Origin: Actinomycetota bacterium
GTDB taxonomy: Bacteria > Actinomycetota > Actinomycetes > Streptosporangiales > Streptosporangiaceae
Direction: 5' to 3'
Length of the DNA: 11,222 nt
Assembly (NCBI GenBank): GCA_003168295.1
Contig: PMST01000322.1
Coordinates: forward strand, 3,178 to 14,399
This document shows positions 1 through 6,207 of this stretch, one piece after another. Both the position numbers and the translations under genes were made by a program. Each line of letters starts with the position of its first letter. Positions within the stretch are counted from its first letter, which is position 1. The notes beneath the pieces were generated by a model, which saw nothing but the letters and a program-made list of their open reading frames with translations, did not search any database and was not told where the DNA came from.

Positions 1-259
1 TCATCGGTCCGGCCGCCAGGCCGATGTAGAAGATGATCAGGCCGAGCCCTCCGATCAGGCCGGCACTGATCCCCCAGGCCAGGCCAGCCAGGCTGAGATG
101 GCCCGGGAACATCGCCGCCGCGGCCATCGCGGTGATCACCGCGGCCGTGTCGGCCACCGTGAGCACCGCCAGCACGTGTGCCCTGCGGGTCGCCATGCCG
201 CCGAGGAAGTCGCCACTGCCGTAGAGCAGGGCGGCGGCGAGTCCGAGCAGGATCACCAT
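1..259 (-). CDS. EamA/DMT-family membrane transporter, N-terminal part (cut by window edge)
   Basis: This is the first 86 codons of a drug/metabolite-transporter (EamA-like) membrane protein; the rest lies left of the window. Seen: ATG at 259-257 with a GGAGGT Shine-Dalgarno at 267-272, 7 bases upstream. The protein begins with a hydrophobic helix (VILLGLAAALLYGSGDFLGG), then the charged turn MATRRAH, then further hydrophobic helices ending in FYIGLAAGPM. An N-terminal helix with a G-x-G-x-F-L-G-G turn and a later A-x-x-A-G-P-M loop is typical of DMT transporters, which normally have about ten helices and export small metabolites or drugs. Substrate is not predictable. The gene is divergent from the CGNR regulator gene at 396, and a strong promoter overlapped by a palindrome lies in the shared spacer, so regulator control is likely (inference). 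Confidence 0.85.
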   Translation of the reverse strand, partial: MVILLGLAAALLYGSGDFLGGMATRRAHVLAVLTVADTAAVITAMAAAAMFPGHLSLAGLAWGISAGLIGGLGLIIFYIGLAAGPM

Positions 260-319
260 GACGCGCACCTCCGATCGGTCAGGCCGCCGGTGATCCGGCG
301 GCATGCCACCTCGTTGGTG

Positions 320-342
320 ACTACTAAAGCTATTTTAGGAGT
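320..342. promoter_or_regulatory. Imperfect palindrome, probable operator
   Basis: Two 9-base arms, ACTACTAAA (320-328) and TTTAGGAGT (334-342), flank a 5-base centre; 8 of 9 pairs match and the inner CTAAA-N5-TTTAG is perfect. It sits in the AT-rich part of a divergent spacer and covers the -10 box of the transporter promoter. A repressor bound here would block the transporter. The adjacent CGNR zinc-finger protein is the natural candidate binder, but this is inference from position. Confidence 0.6.
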
Positions 343-360
343 TAGCAAGAGACCAGTCAA
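332..360 (-). promoter_or_regulatory. Promoter of the EamA-type transporter gene (-35/-10)
   Basis: Reading the minus strand, TTGACT (360-355) and TAAAAT (337-332) are separated by exactly 17 bases. This is close to the housekeeping sigma consensus TTGACA-N17-TATAAT and stands out in GC-rich DNA. Transcription would start near 325 and give a leader of about 65 bases before the ATG at 259. The -10 box lies wholly inside the palindrome at 320-342. Confidence 0.7.
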
Positions 361-383
361 ACAGATTAAATGGTCACGCATGG

Positions 384-389
384 TAGGCT
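384..389 (+). promoter_or_regulatory. Putative -10 box for leaderless CGNR regulator mRNA
   Basis: TAGGCT (matching TANNNT) is followed by 6 bases and then the GTG start at 396. That spacing would place transcription initiation at or next to the start codon. No Shine-Dalgarno is visible before 396, and an in-frame TAG at 384-386 rules out starts further upstream. No good -35 box is seen. Confidence 0.45.
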
Positions 390-395
390 AGCGCC

Positions 396-971
396 GTGAC
401 CACGTCGTCGTGGGTGCCCGGCGAAGAGACCAAGCCGGCCCCGATGCCGCTGCTGCTCGTGCAGTCGTTCGTCAACACCTGGGACGGCGACCACGGCTCG
501 GACCTGCTCCTGGATCCGGCCGCCGCCCGCGACTGGCTGACCGATGCCGGCCTGTGGAGCGCGGAGCGCGCACCGGACCCGGCCGAGCTGCACCTCGCCC
601 GCGGCGTGCGCGAGGGCATCCGGGCCATGCTGGCGGCCAACGCCGGGGGACCCCCGCCCGAGCCCGGCGATATGGCACCCCTGCAGGCCGCCGCGCAGTC
701 CTCCCGGCTCGCGCTGCAGGTCGGGACGGGCGGCCAGGTCAGTCTCGGTCCCGAGCCCGTCAGCCGTCCCGACGCCGGCCTGCTCACCCTGCTGCTGACG
801 ATCCGCGACGCGCAGCGCGATGGCACCTGGCAGCGGCTCAAAGCCTGCGGAAACCCGGACTGCCGGTCGGCCTTCTACGACCGCTCCCACAGCCGGGTAG
901 GTGCCTGGTGTGACATGGCCACCTGCGGCAACCGGATCAAGAACCGCAAGCTCAGGCAGCGGCAGCGTTGA
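396..971 (+). CDS. CGNR zinc-finger transcriptional regulator (ABATE domain)
   Basis: A 191-residue protein with the two-part layout of the actinobacterial ABATE/CGNR family, annotated as putative stress-related transcription regulators. The N-terminal domain (about 18-140) opens with LLLVQSFVNTWD, matching the family's L-x-F-V-N-T start. The C-terminal zinc-binding domain (about 147-190) has cysteines 151, 156, 172 and 177, the last within the eponymous CGNR motif (177-180), followed by a basic tail (KNRKLRQRQR) suited to DNA contact. The start is GTG 396: in-frame TAG at 384 excludes earlier starts, and the next ATG (447) would remove the domain's beginning. There is no Shine-Dalgarno, and a -10-like box 6 bases upstream suggests a leaderless message. 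It is divergent from the EamA-type transporter gene and probably binds the palindrome at 320-342 (inference). Ligand unknown. Confidence 0.9.
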   Translation: MTTSSWVPGEETKPAPMPLLLVQSFVNTWDGDHGSDLLLDPAAARDWLTDAGLWSAERAPDPAELHLARGVREGIRAMLAANAGGPPPEPGDMAPLQAAAQSSRLALQVGTGGQVSLGPEPVSRPDAGLLTLLLTIRDAQRDGTWQRLKACGNPDCRSAFYDRSHSRVGAWCDMATCGNRIKNRKLRQRQR

Positions 972-1042
972 CGGGGTGCAGCCTGGCCGGACCAGCACCC
1001 AGGCGGCTCGCTGTCCGTTACGCCACCTACCCGGCGGGTTTC

Positions 1043-1327
1043 CTAGCTTTGCACCAAGTCGAGGATCCGGGTCTGCGGAGTCCCCGCCAGGCCCGGGGAT
1101 GACGCCGGCGAGGACCAGACGCGCTGGCGCAGGAACCCGGCGAACGCTTCGGCCTGTGCTGCCGTGTCGAACTCCAGGTCAAGCATCAGGTACCCCGGGT
1201 CGTCGACGGGACGGCGAATGGCGAGGCTGCGGACTCCGGCTTTCGTGCGCGCCTCCGCGAAGCTGTCGAATGCCTTTTGCCAGGTTCCGAAATCGTTGAT
1301 CGCGTGCTCGATGCGCAGTGTGGTCAT
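1043..1327 (-). CDS. Small dimeric alpha/beta-barrel protein (monooxygenase/cyclase-like)
   Basis: A 94-residue cytosolic protein starting MTTLRIEHAINDFGTWQKAF. The pattern of an N-terminal beta strand, a D-F-x-x-W-x-x-A-F helix, then RPVDDPGYLMLDLEFD and a helix rich in A/E (AAQAEAFAGFL) fits small ferredoxin-like dimeric barrel proteins, a group that includes antibiotic biosynthesis monooxygenases and polyketide cyclase-like proteins. The reaction cannot be inferred. The start chosen is ATG 1327 because GGAG lies 6 bases upstream; an in-frame ATG at 1369 would add 14 poorly supported residues. It converges with the CGNR regulator gene (71-base gap) and is divergent from the LuxR-type gene, which may control it (inference from position only). 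Confidence 0.75.
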   Translation of the reverse strand: MTTLRIEHAINDFGTWQKAFDSFAEARTKAGVRSLAIRRPVDDPGYLMLDLEFDTAAQAEAFAGFLRQRVWSSPASSPGLAGTPQTRILDLVQS

Positions 1328-1413
1328 GGGTTTCTCCATCAGGTTGCCGTTGTTCTCTTGACCCGTCACGCTAGGTGGCTCGCTGAGCGCCTTGTATCCC
1401 GAATTTCTGGGGG

Positions 1414-2583
1414 GTGGTCAGTAGCTACGGAAAGCCAGGCTCGCCGGCGTACGCTTCGGTGATGGTCAGTGCCTGGGCGCGGATCCGAGCCCGCGAGCGG
1501 ATCATGGCCCTCGGCGCGGCAGGGCTCAAGGACAGAGATCTGCGCCGGGAGGTTCTCGCGGTTCTACGCGAAGTGATCGACTTCGGTGCCTACGTCTGGC
1601 TGCTCACCGACCCGGTCACCGCCGTCGGTGCCGCGCCTCTGGCCGAGGTGCCCTGCATGACCGAGTTGCCAGCCCTCATTAAGGCCAAATACGCCACGCC
1701 CGTCAATCGCTGGACCGCCTTGCGGCGGCAGGCCTCCCCGGCTGGGCTCCTGCACGAAGCGGTCGGCGGCGACCTGTCACGAAGCCATGTCTGGTGCGAG
1801 GTGATGAGCCGCTACCGAGTCGGCGACGTGGCCTCGGTGGTCTTCGCCGACCAGTACGGCTGCTGGGGTTTTCTCGACCTCTGGCGCGACGACGCCTGCG
1901 AACCGTTCGACCGCGACGACGCCGAGTTCATCGTCAGTCTCGCCGGGCCGCTGACCAGCGCGCTGCGGCACTGCCAGGCACGGACCTTCGTTGAGCCATC
2001 GACTCCCCACCGGTCCGAGGCCGGGCCGGTGGTGCTGACGCTGGACGACGACCTTCGGATCACCAGCCGCACGGCGGCTTCGCAAGCCTGGCTGAAGGTC
2101 CTGCTTCCACCCGAGCCCGACGAGCGAGCCATCCCCGCCGGCGTCTTCAACGTGGCCGCCCAGCTCCTCGCCGCCGAGAACGGAATCGATGACCACCCGG
2201 CATACGCACGCACCCATCTCGCTGGCGGCTTCTGGCTTACCCTTCGGGCCGCCAGGCTTGCTTCCGGCGACAGGCCAGACGCGGCGGAAGACCGCAGCCC
2301 TACCCTCGTCGTCACCATTGAGGAGACATCGGCCGCCGACCGCCTCGACCTGTTCGGCCGCTCCTTCGCCCTCACGGCCCGCGAGCACGAACTGCTCGGC
2401 CTGCTTGCCGCCGGCGGCGACACCCGCGCCATGGCACGCCAGATGTCGCTGTCCGAGCACACCATCCAGGACCATCTCAAGTCGATCTTCGCGAAGACCG
2501 GCGCCCGCGACCGCGTCACCGTCCTATCGCGCGCCCTGGGCACCAGACCTGAGGCGAACACATCAGCCGAGCACAACGGCTGA
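1414..2583 (+). CDS. LuxR-type transcriptional regulator with GAF-like N-terminal region
   Basis: A protein of up to 389 residues. The last quarter is a LuxR/GerE helix-turn-helix (about 317-372): FALTAREHELLGLLAAGGDT, then MARQMSLSEHTIQDHLKSIF and AKTGARDRVTVL, which contain the conserved T-x-R-E start, the S-x-x-T-I/V-x-x-H-L recognition helix and the K-x-G-A-R-x-R segment. Residues 45-190 (FGAYVWLLTDPVT ... GCWGFLDLWRD) resemble the GAF-like sensory region of large actinobacterial LuxR regulators; no response-regulator receiver or ATPase motif is present. Start is uncertain: GTG 1414 gives the longest form and ATG 1462 is a good alternative, neither with a clear Shine-Dalgarno. Ligand and targets are unknown. 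The divergent small barrel-protein gene is a plausible target. Confidence 0.85.
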   Translation: MVSSYGKPGSPAYASVMVSAWARIRARERIMALGAAGLKDRDLRREVLAVLREVIDFGAYVWLLTDPVTAVGAAPLAEVPCMTELPALIKAKYATPVNRWTALRRQASPAGLLHEAVGGDLSRSHVWCEVMSRYRVGDVASVVFADQYGCWGFLDLWRDDACEPFDRDDAEFIVSLAGPLTSALRHCQARTFVEPSTPHRSEAGPVVLTLDDDLRITSRTAASQAWLKVLLPPEPDERAIPAGVFNVAAQLLAAENGIDDHPAYARTHLAGGFWLTLRAARLASGDRPDAAEDRSPTLVVTIEETSAADRLDLFGRSFALTAREHELLGLLAAGGDTRAMARQMSLSEHTIQDHLKSIFAKTGARDRVTVLSRALGTRPEANTSAEHNG

Positions 2584-2743
2584 TGACCACCTGCCCGTCA
2601 TATACGAACATAAGCATCAAAAACAACGGACTGCCTCCCGCTTCCGTGGTGGATCCGGGCTCCGTGGTTGGATGTGCATGGTAGCTAGGGCCGACCCATG
2701 TTCGTAGGGTGCAGGGTTGCGATGTGGGGAAAGAAGCCCCGTC

Positions 2744-2749
2744 TACGGT
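2744..2749 (+). promoter_or_regulatory. Putative -10 box upstream of the split unknown gene
   Basis: TACGGT is followed by 6 bases and an ATG at 2756 that is in the reading frame of the N-terminal part of the unknown gene. This is the same geometry as before the CGNR gene (TAGGCT, 6 bases, GTG). It could give a leaderless message starting at 2756 or simply a 5' leader for translation at 2864. No convincing -35 is present. The preceding stretch 2584-2743 holds no recognisable gene. Confidence 0.35.
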
Positions 2750-2863
2750 GACGGCATGGCCAGCAGAGGGAACGCGCCGACTTCCCGGCGCCTGACTGGC
2801 GAACGGGTGATGCAGCTCATGCCGGCCCGCGGTGGCGGTCGCTCCCAGGAGGACACTGGAGAC

Positions 2864-4158
2864 ATGGACAGCGAGCGCGCGGCAACCTACCTGCGGCTGC
2901 TGGCCGAGGCCCAACTACGCCGCGCGACGACGATGGCCGCGCGCGGCAGTCCCAGTCGGTGGCATTCCGCCAGGCTCGCACTGCCGCGCAGGCACTGTCC
3001 GCCGCTGTCGGCGCCGACGTCGTGGATCAGATCCAGGCCGACGTCCGCCTTGGCGTCGCTGTACGGCACCGGCTGCGTGCCCCTAGCCCCCCGGACCGCA
3101 TCCGGCTGACATGCCAGCGGGCACCGTGGCGGGTCGTGCCGGTAGGTCAGGTGATCGAGTTCCGGGACGGCGACCTCCGCCGCGAGGTGCTTGTCATGGC
3201 TTACGTGCAGTCCTCGGACGGCGCGCGGTTCATCGTGGCCGGCTGGCCCTTCCGCCCGTTCACCGCGGCGGATGACCAGGGCGTCAGCTACTATCTCGAC
3301 TGGCAGCGCGGGCCTGCAGTAACCCAGCTGCCGCTGCGCCCGGACCCGTCGCACCAGATCCGCTGGCTTGACCTCACCACGGCGGTCGGCGAGCCCGCCA
3401 CCCGCATCGATCTGGACCGGCGCATCCCGGTGCCGGATGCCACCGTGACCCCGACCGCGCGCAGCCCAGGTGAGCTGCTGCTGGACGTCATCGCCGCCCG
3501 GATTCTCGGCCTCGTGACGCCCTTCTCGGCGGACAACCCCGGACAGCTGAGGCCCGCCGACGCCGACCTACGCGCGTTTATCGGCGACGGGCCCGGTCAG
3601 ATCGTCGCCGTGCTGCACGCGGCCGGCGTGCTGCCGCCGGACAGCCTCGCCCCCGGACAGCTCGCCGGGTTGTGCGCCAGGCTCGGTATCGACGGCCACG
3701 GCATCAGCGCGCCGCCCAACGAGGACCTGCCGGAACGGTGGCAGTGCCTGCTGACTCCACCCAGCCGCCGCGAGGCGTGGGCACCGCCCGCGCCCGACCC
3801 GCTGGCCGCGGCCGTGGCTGAGCTGCCCGAGCTGGACGGCGTCCAGATCACGATCATGGGCCTGCATCACGACGAGCGCGGCACCATCATGCACCTGCTG
3901 GTCAGCGGTGTCACGCTGGAGGAGGAGTGGGCATACGCCAGGGGGGTCAGGCCCCTGCCGGTGCTGTGGGTACACGACAGCGAGGGCCGCTGGCACGCCA
4001 CTGACCTGGCCGGCGTGAGCCCGTGGCAGAACGCCGGCCTGACCATGGTGTCGATGAGGATCGTCCCTCCGCTGGATCGCGGCACGGCCTGGATCGACAT
4101 CGCCGCGGCCGGGCGGTCGGCCGAGGTCCGGGCCACACTGCCGCTCAGCTCGCAGTAA
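2864..4158 (+). CDS. Hypothetical protein, apparently split by a one-base deletion near 2983
   Basis: I do not recognise a named family. One frame from ATG 2864 (AGGAGG at 2847-2852, 11-base spacer) encodes MDSERAATYLRLLAEAQLRR and continues to WHSARLAL near 2983. The frame one base back then continues coherently as AQALSAAVGADVVDQIQADV to the TAA at 4158. Inserting one base near 2983 joins them into about 431 residues; both parts show strong G/C third positions. Unrepaired, the 3' frame is open from GTG 2959, without a Shine-Dalgarno. The product is soluble, with no signal peptide or membrane segment. Its C-terminal part (about residues 325-431; LDGVQITIMGLHHDERGTIM ... WIDIAAAGRSAEVRATLPLS) looks like beta-rich strands. 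An alternative leaderless start is ATG 2756 in the same N-terminal frame, adding 36 residues. The deletion could be real or a sequencing error. Confidence 0.65.
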
Positions 4159-4190
4159 CCATCACGTCAGGAACGGACAAGGATTCATCA

Positions 4191-4258
4191 GCGCCCCTGC
4201 CACATGCCAAGTCTGAACTTACCGGCCGCGGCCGACGGCTGGCCATTGAGGTGATGAT
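4191..4258 (+). repeat. Diverged direct repeat, copy 1 (possible transposase 5' remnant)
   Basis: TGCCACATGCCAAGTCTGAA (4198-4217) matches copy 2 at 4591-4610 in 19 of 20 bases, and weaker similarity runs on through the ggctg-ccat segment. In one frame both copies encode a related peptide, here PHAKSELTGRGRRLAIE. That resembles the start of IS481-type transposases (P-H-A-x-x-x-L-T-x-x-G-R), so it may be the stub of a decayed insertion sequence. The family assignment is from memory and weak; the repeat itself is directly visible. Confidence 0.45.
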
Positions 4259-4299
4259 GCCTGTGCCGGGCAGGTCCCGCGCCTGACATCAGCCATCCT

Positions 4300-4367
4300 G
4301 AGCGCCGGCGCGCCCCTCTCACGCGTGGTGAGCGGGACGGAACCGGTGCTAGCGGGACCCGGCGCTC
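4300..4367. repeat. Long-range inverted repeat with an inner hairpin
   Basis: GAGCGCCGG (4300-4308) is exactly complementary to CCGGCGCTC (4359-4367). Between them CTCAC (4318-4322) and GTGAG (4328-4332) form a second short stem around GCGTG. A transcript could fold into a branched structure just upstream of the 18-bp hairpin. In GC-rich DNA 9-bp pairings over 50 bases can arise by chance, so significance is uncertain. Confidence 0.35.
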
Positions 4368-4401
4368 GCAGTGTCGCGTCCGCCCTGGCGGAGCATGTCA
4401 A

Positions 4402-4448
4402 GATCGTGGCCAGAAACGGTCGCCGGCGTCCCGTTTCTGGCCACGATC
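4402..4448. terminator. Perfect 18-bp inverted repeat, possible bidirectional terminator or palindromic repeat
   Basis: GATCGTGGCCAGAAACGG (4402-4419) is the exact reverse complement of CCGTTTCTGGCCACGATC (4431-4448), with an 11-base loop (4420-4430). It is the strongest hairpin in the window and lies between two convergent genes, where a bidirectional stop is expected. No T-run follows on either strand, so it is not a classic intrinsic terminator, although U-less hairpins are proposed as terminators in actinomycetes. It could instead be a dispersed palindromic element. Confidence 0.6.
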
Positions 4449-4557
4449 ATGGAACCCGGGTGAGGGCATCCCATCCGGGCGCGGGAACCTGCGGTGACCC
4501 ATGCGGAACCGGACCCGTTCAGGCGGCGCTGGCAACTCGTGCACCGCCACGCCCTCC

Positions 4558-4593
4558 GTGCGAGCACTGTGGGGATATGAAGACCCCCCGTGC
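4558..4593 (+). repeat. Dispersed repeat, left copy (partner at 10513-10548)
   Basis: These 36 bases, from GTGCGAGCACTGTGGGGAT to CCCCCCGTGC, match 10513-10548 at 29 positions without gaps. Here they run directly into the PHAKSE-coding repeat at 4584-4651. The arrangement would fit the outer end of a mobile element just before a transposase start (GTG at 4590, reading GTG CCA CAT GCC). Element identity is not established. Confidence 0.4.
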
Positions 4594-4651
4594 CACATGC
4601 CAAGTCCGAAAATGTCCGGCCTGCGCGGCGGCTGACCATCGAAGCCGCGAT
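4584..4651 (+). repeat. Diverged direct repeat, copy 2 (possible transposase 5' remnant)
   Basis: Second copy of the 4191-4258 repeat, about 393 bases downstream in the same orientation. The core TGCCACATGCCAAGTCCGAA is at 4591-4610. The matching frame encodes PHAKSENVRPARRLTIEAA and then meets a stop, again a short transposase-like stub. A GTG codon lies just before the conserved peptide. Confidence 0.45.
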
Positions 4652-4814
4652 TCAACTCTGACGCGCCAAGAGTAACGGTCCGCTCCCAACCCTCGAGCAG
4701 GGCGCGGATTAATGCGCAAGTTGTGTCGGCCATGATAGTTGTCACCAGGCAAGCGGGTCTGTTACCGCGGGCTGGTGCGGGCTTCATGGACACGGTGGCT
4801 GTTGTCGGTGCGTG

Positions 4815-5645
4815 TTACTCGTGGCCTGGTGCGTGCCGGCAGGCTGCGGTCAGGGTTGCTCCGGTCAGCGGGCCTGTCTGTTTACGGAATTCCTGCTGCA
4901 GGGCGTGGTATCGCTGGTCTGCGCCCGGAACGCCGGCGTAGTGCGGTTCATGGTGGCCCGTGGCCCACTCGTAGAAGGGATGGGAGCGGTCCCCGGCGGC
5001 GTAGACCGCGGCGAGGCTGCCGCGGCCGCGGTGGATGACGTAGCCCGCCGTGGTGAACGGGAAGGGCGTCATCGGGATGCCGAGCCGCGTGGCCGAGGTG
5101 AGCAGGCCGAGCGATGGGTCGCCGCCGCCGGTGAAAGGGCCGGTCTGCGGCTGCCAGGCCACGGCCGGGTCTATCAGCAGCGAGTACTGCCCGAAGCGTC
5201 CGTCGGGGTGCCACTGGTCGTGTTGCGGCTCGCCGACCAGGGCCGCCGGGTGTTCCCGCGCGATGGTGACGGCTGCGGACAGCGCGTCGGGCCGCGCGGC
5301 GACGACGTCGGAGTCCAGGATCCAGATCCAGGCGGGCCGCGGCCCGGGCCGGGAGGCCAGGTAGGAGATTCCCTGGTTGAGTCCGGGGCCGTGATGGCGG
5401 TTGCCGTGATTGGCGAGCAGCGTGCAGACTCCGCCCCGCCCGGTCTCGGCCAGCAGTTGGGCCGACCCGTCCCGTGAACCGTTGTCCACGACCACGATCT
5501 CCAGTTCCGGCCAGCTCACGATCGTGCGCAGCGACCACAGCAGGAACGCCGTCAGCTCCCGGGTGTTATACGAGACAATCAGGGCGGCTGCACGGTCGCG
5601 GCTGGCATTAGGGCCGGTCGGCCACCACACCACGTCACTGGCCAC
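4815..5645 (-). CDS. Family 2 glycosyltransferase (GT-A fold)
   Basis: A 276-residue cytosolic glycosyltransferase transferring a sugar from a nucleotide-sugar donor to an unknown acceptor. Seen: N-terminal strand AALIVSYNTRELTAFLLWSL (about 20-39), ELEIVVVDNGSRDGS (47-61) matching the GT2 nucleotide-binding V-V-D-N-G-S, LNQGISYLASRP (89-100), and the metal-binding D-x-D as WILDSDVV (DSD at 111-113). There are no membrane helices. The start is uncertain: GTG 5645 is the only standard start in the open frame, yet no Shine-Dalgarno precedes it. The same frame stays open upstream to about 5804 into transposase debris, so the true 5' end may have been lost or replaced. No sugar-pathway neighbours are visible, so the product is unknown. 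Confidence 0.85.
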   Translation of the reverse strand: MASDVVWWPTGPNASRDRAAALIVSYNTRELTAFLLWSLRTIVSWPELEIVVVDNGSRDGSAQLLAETGRGGVCTLLANHGNRHHGPGLNQGISYLASRPGPRPAWIWILDSDVVAARPDALSAAVTIAREHPAALVGEPQHDQWHPDGRFGQYSLLIDPAVAWQPQTGPFTGGGDPSLGLLTSATRLGIPMTPFPFTTAGYVIHRGRGSLAAVYAAGDRSHPFYEWATGHHEPHYAGVPGADQRYHALQQEFRKQTGPLTGATLTAACRHAPGHE

Positions 5646-5723
5646 CAGCGAAGCCTGCCACGTAAGCTCCGCCAGGACCAGCGAATTACGGCCCAGCGCG
5701 GACCGCCGGAGCGCAGCGTCGCC

Positions 5724-6190
5724 GAACCCGGTGGCGTCGGTCAGGCCCGCGGTGATCAGCCGCTCCAGGCGGCGTTCCCCGGAGAACCCGGCTCTCGGAA
5801 GGCGTCACCGGTATCGGTCTCGAAGTCGAGGGCGGACACGTCGTAGAGCATCAGCGACGCCGGGCCCGGTGTCGCTGATGCCGCGCAGGCAGCCGCCAGC
5901 CCGTGACGCCACGAGCCCTGGGTATAGACCGGCAGGTGGCGGTTGAGCGTTGGATACGGCACCGCGTCAACACCGGCCTCCTCCAGCACCCGAAGGGAGT
6001 CCTGCTTACTCCCCGGCTCGATGACCCGCGCCAGCACGAGCTGCCGGCACACCTCATCGCCCCGGTGGCCTGGGCGAAACCGAGCACGTCATAGGCACGG
6101 CACAGGGCCTCCTGCAGGTGCCTCATCCGCGACGAGGCGGACTCGGGCAGGTCGTCAGGCCGGCACTTGGTCCCGTTTGTGTACAGATGA
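5724..6190 (-). pseudogene. Degenerate IS1634-like transposase remnant
   Basis: Read on the minus strand in three successive frames. Frame 1 gives PDDLPESASSRMRHLQEALC and AYDVLGFAQATG; a one-base loss near 6060 shifts to VCRQLVLARVIEPGSKQDSL, VLEEAGVDAVPYPTLNRHLP and GPASLMLYDVSALDFETDTG; another near 5790 shifts to FSGERRLERLITAGLTDATG. The whole matches the N-terminal-to-middle part of IS1634-type transposases (family from memory), including the first catalytic Asp region L-Y-D-V-S-x-L-x-F-E. The extreme N-terminus and the rest of the DDE domain are missing, so it cannot transpose. It lies directly after the ABC permease stop and before the glycosyltransferase gene. Confidence 0.75.
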
Positions 6191-6207
6191 CCGGCGGACC
6201 GCCGCCC

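Larger units (their letters stand above)
4159..4814. other. Gene-poor, structure-rich spacer between convergent genes
   Basis: No convincing gene in about 650 bases. Open frames here have no recognisable protein motifs and overlap strong secondary structure. The stretch holds two diverged direct repeats (4191-4258 and 4584-4651), a long-range inverted repeat (4300-4367) and a perfect 18-bp hairpin (4402-4448). It lies between the 3' ends of the unknown gene (plus) and the glycosyltransferase gene (minus), so it may carry transcription stops as well as mobile-element debris. Confidence 0.6.

Noticed and set aside
366..998. Long minus-strand open frames opposite the CGNR gene
   Set aside because: Shadows of the CGNR coding frame caused by high GC; no family motifs, while the plus frame has clear CGNR features.
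975..999. GGTGC...GCACC hairpin in the 71-base gap between the convergent CGNR and barrel-protein genes as a terminator
   Set aside because: Only a 5-bp outer stem with an asymmetric interior and no T-run; too weak in GC-rich sequence.
1777..2576. Minus-strand frames of 232 and 254 codons opposite the LuxR gene
   Set aside because: Antisense to an unambiguous LuxR-type gene, with no recognisable domain.
4191..4651. Possible CRISPR or tandem-repeat array formed by the PHAKSE repeats
   Set aside because: Only two diverged copies about 390 bases apart, with no regular spacing.
4398..4793. Minus-strand frame with a protein-like segment (MADTTCALIRALLEGWERT)
   Set aside because: No family recognised, and it runs through the 18-bp hairpin and the repeats; probably mobile-element debris or chance.
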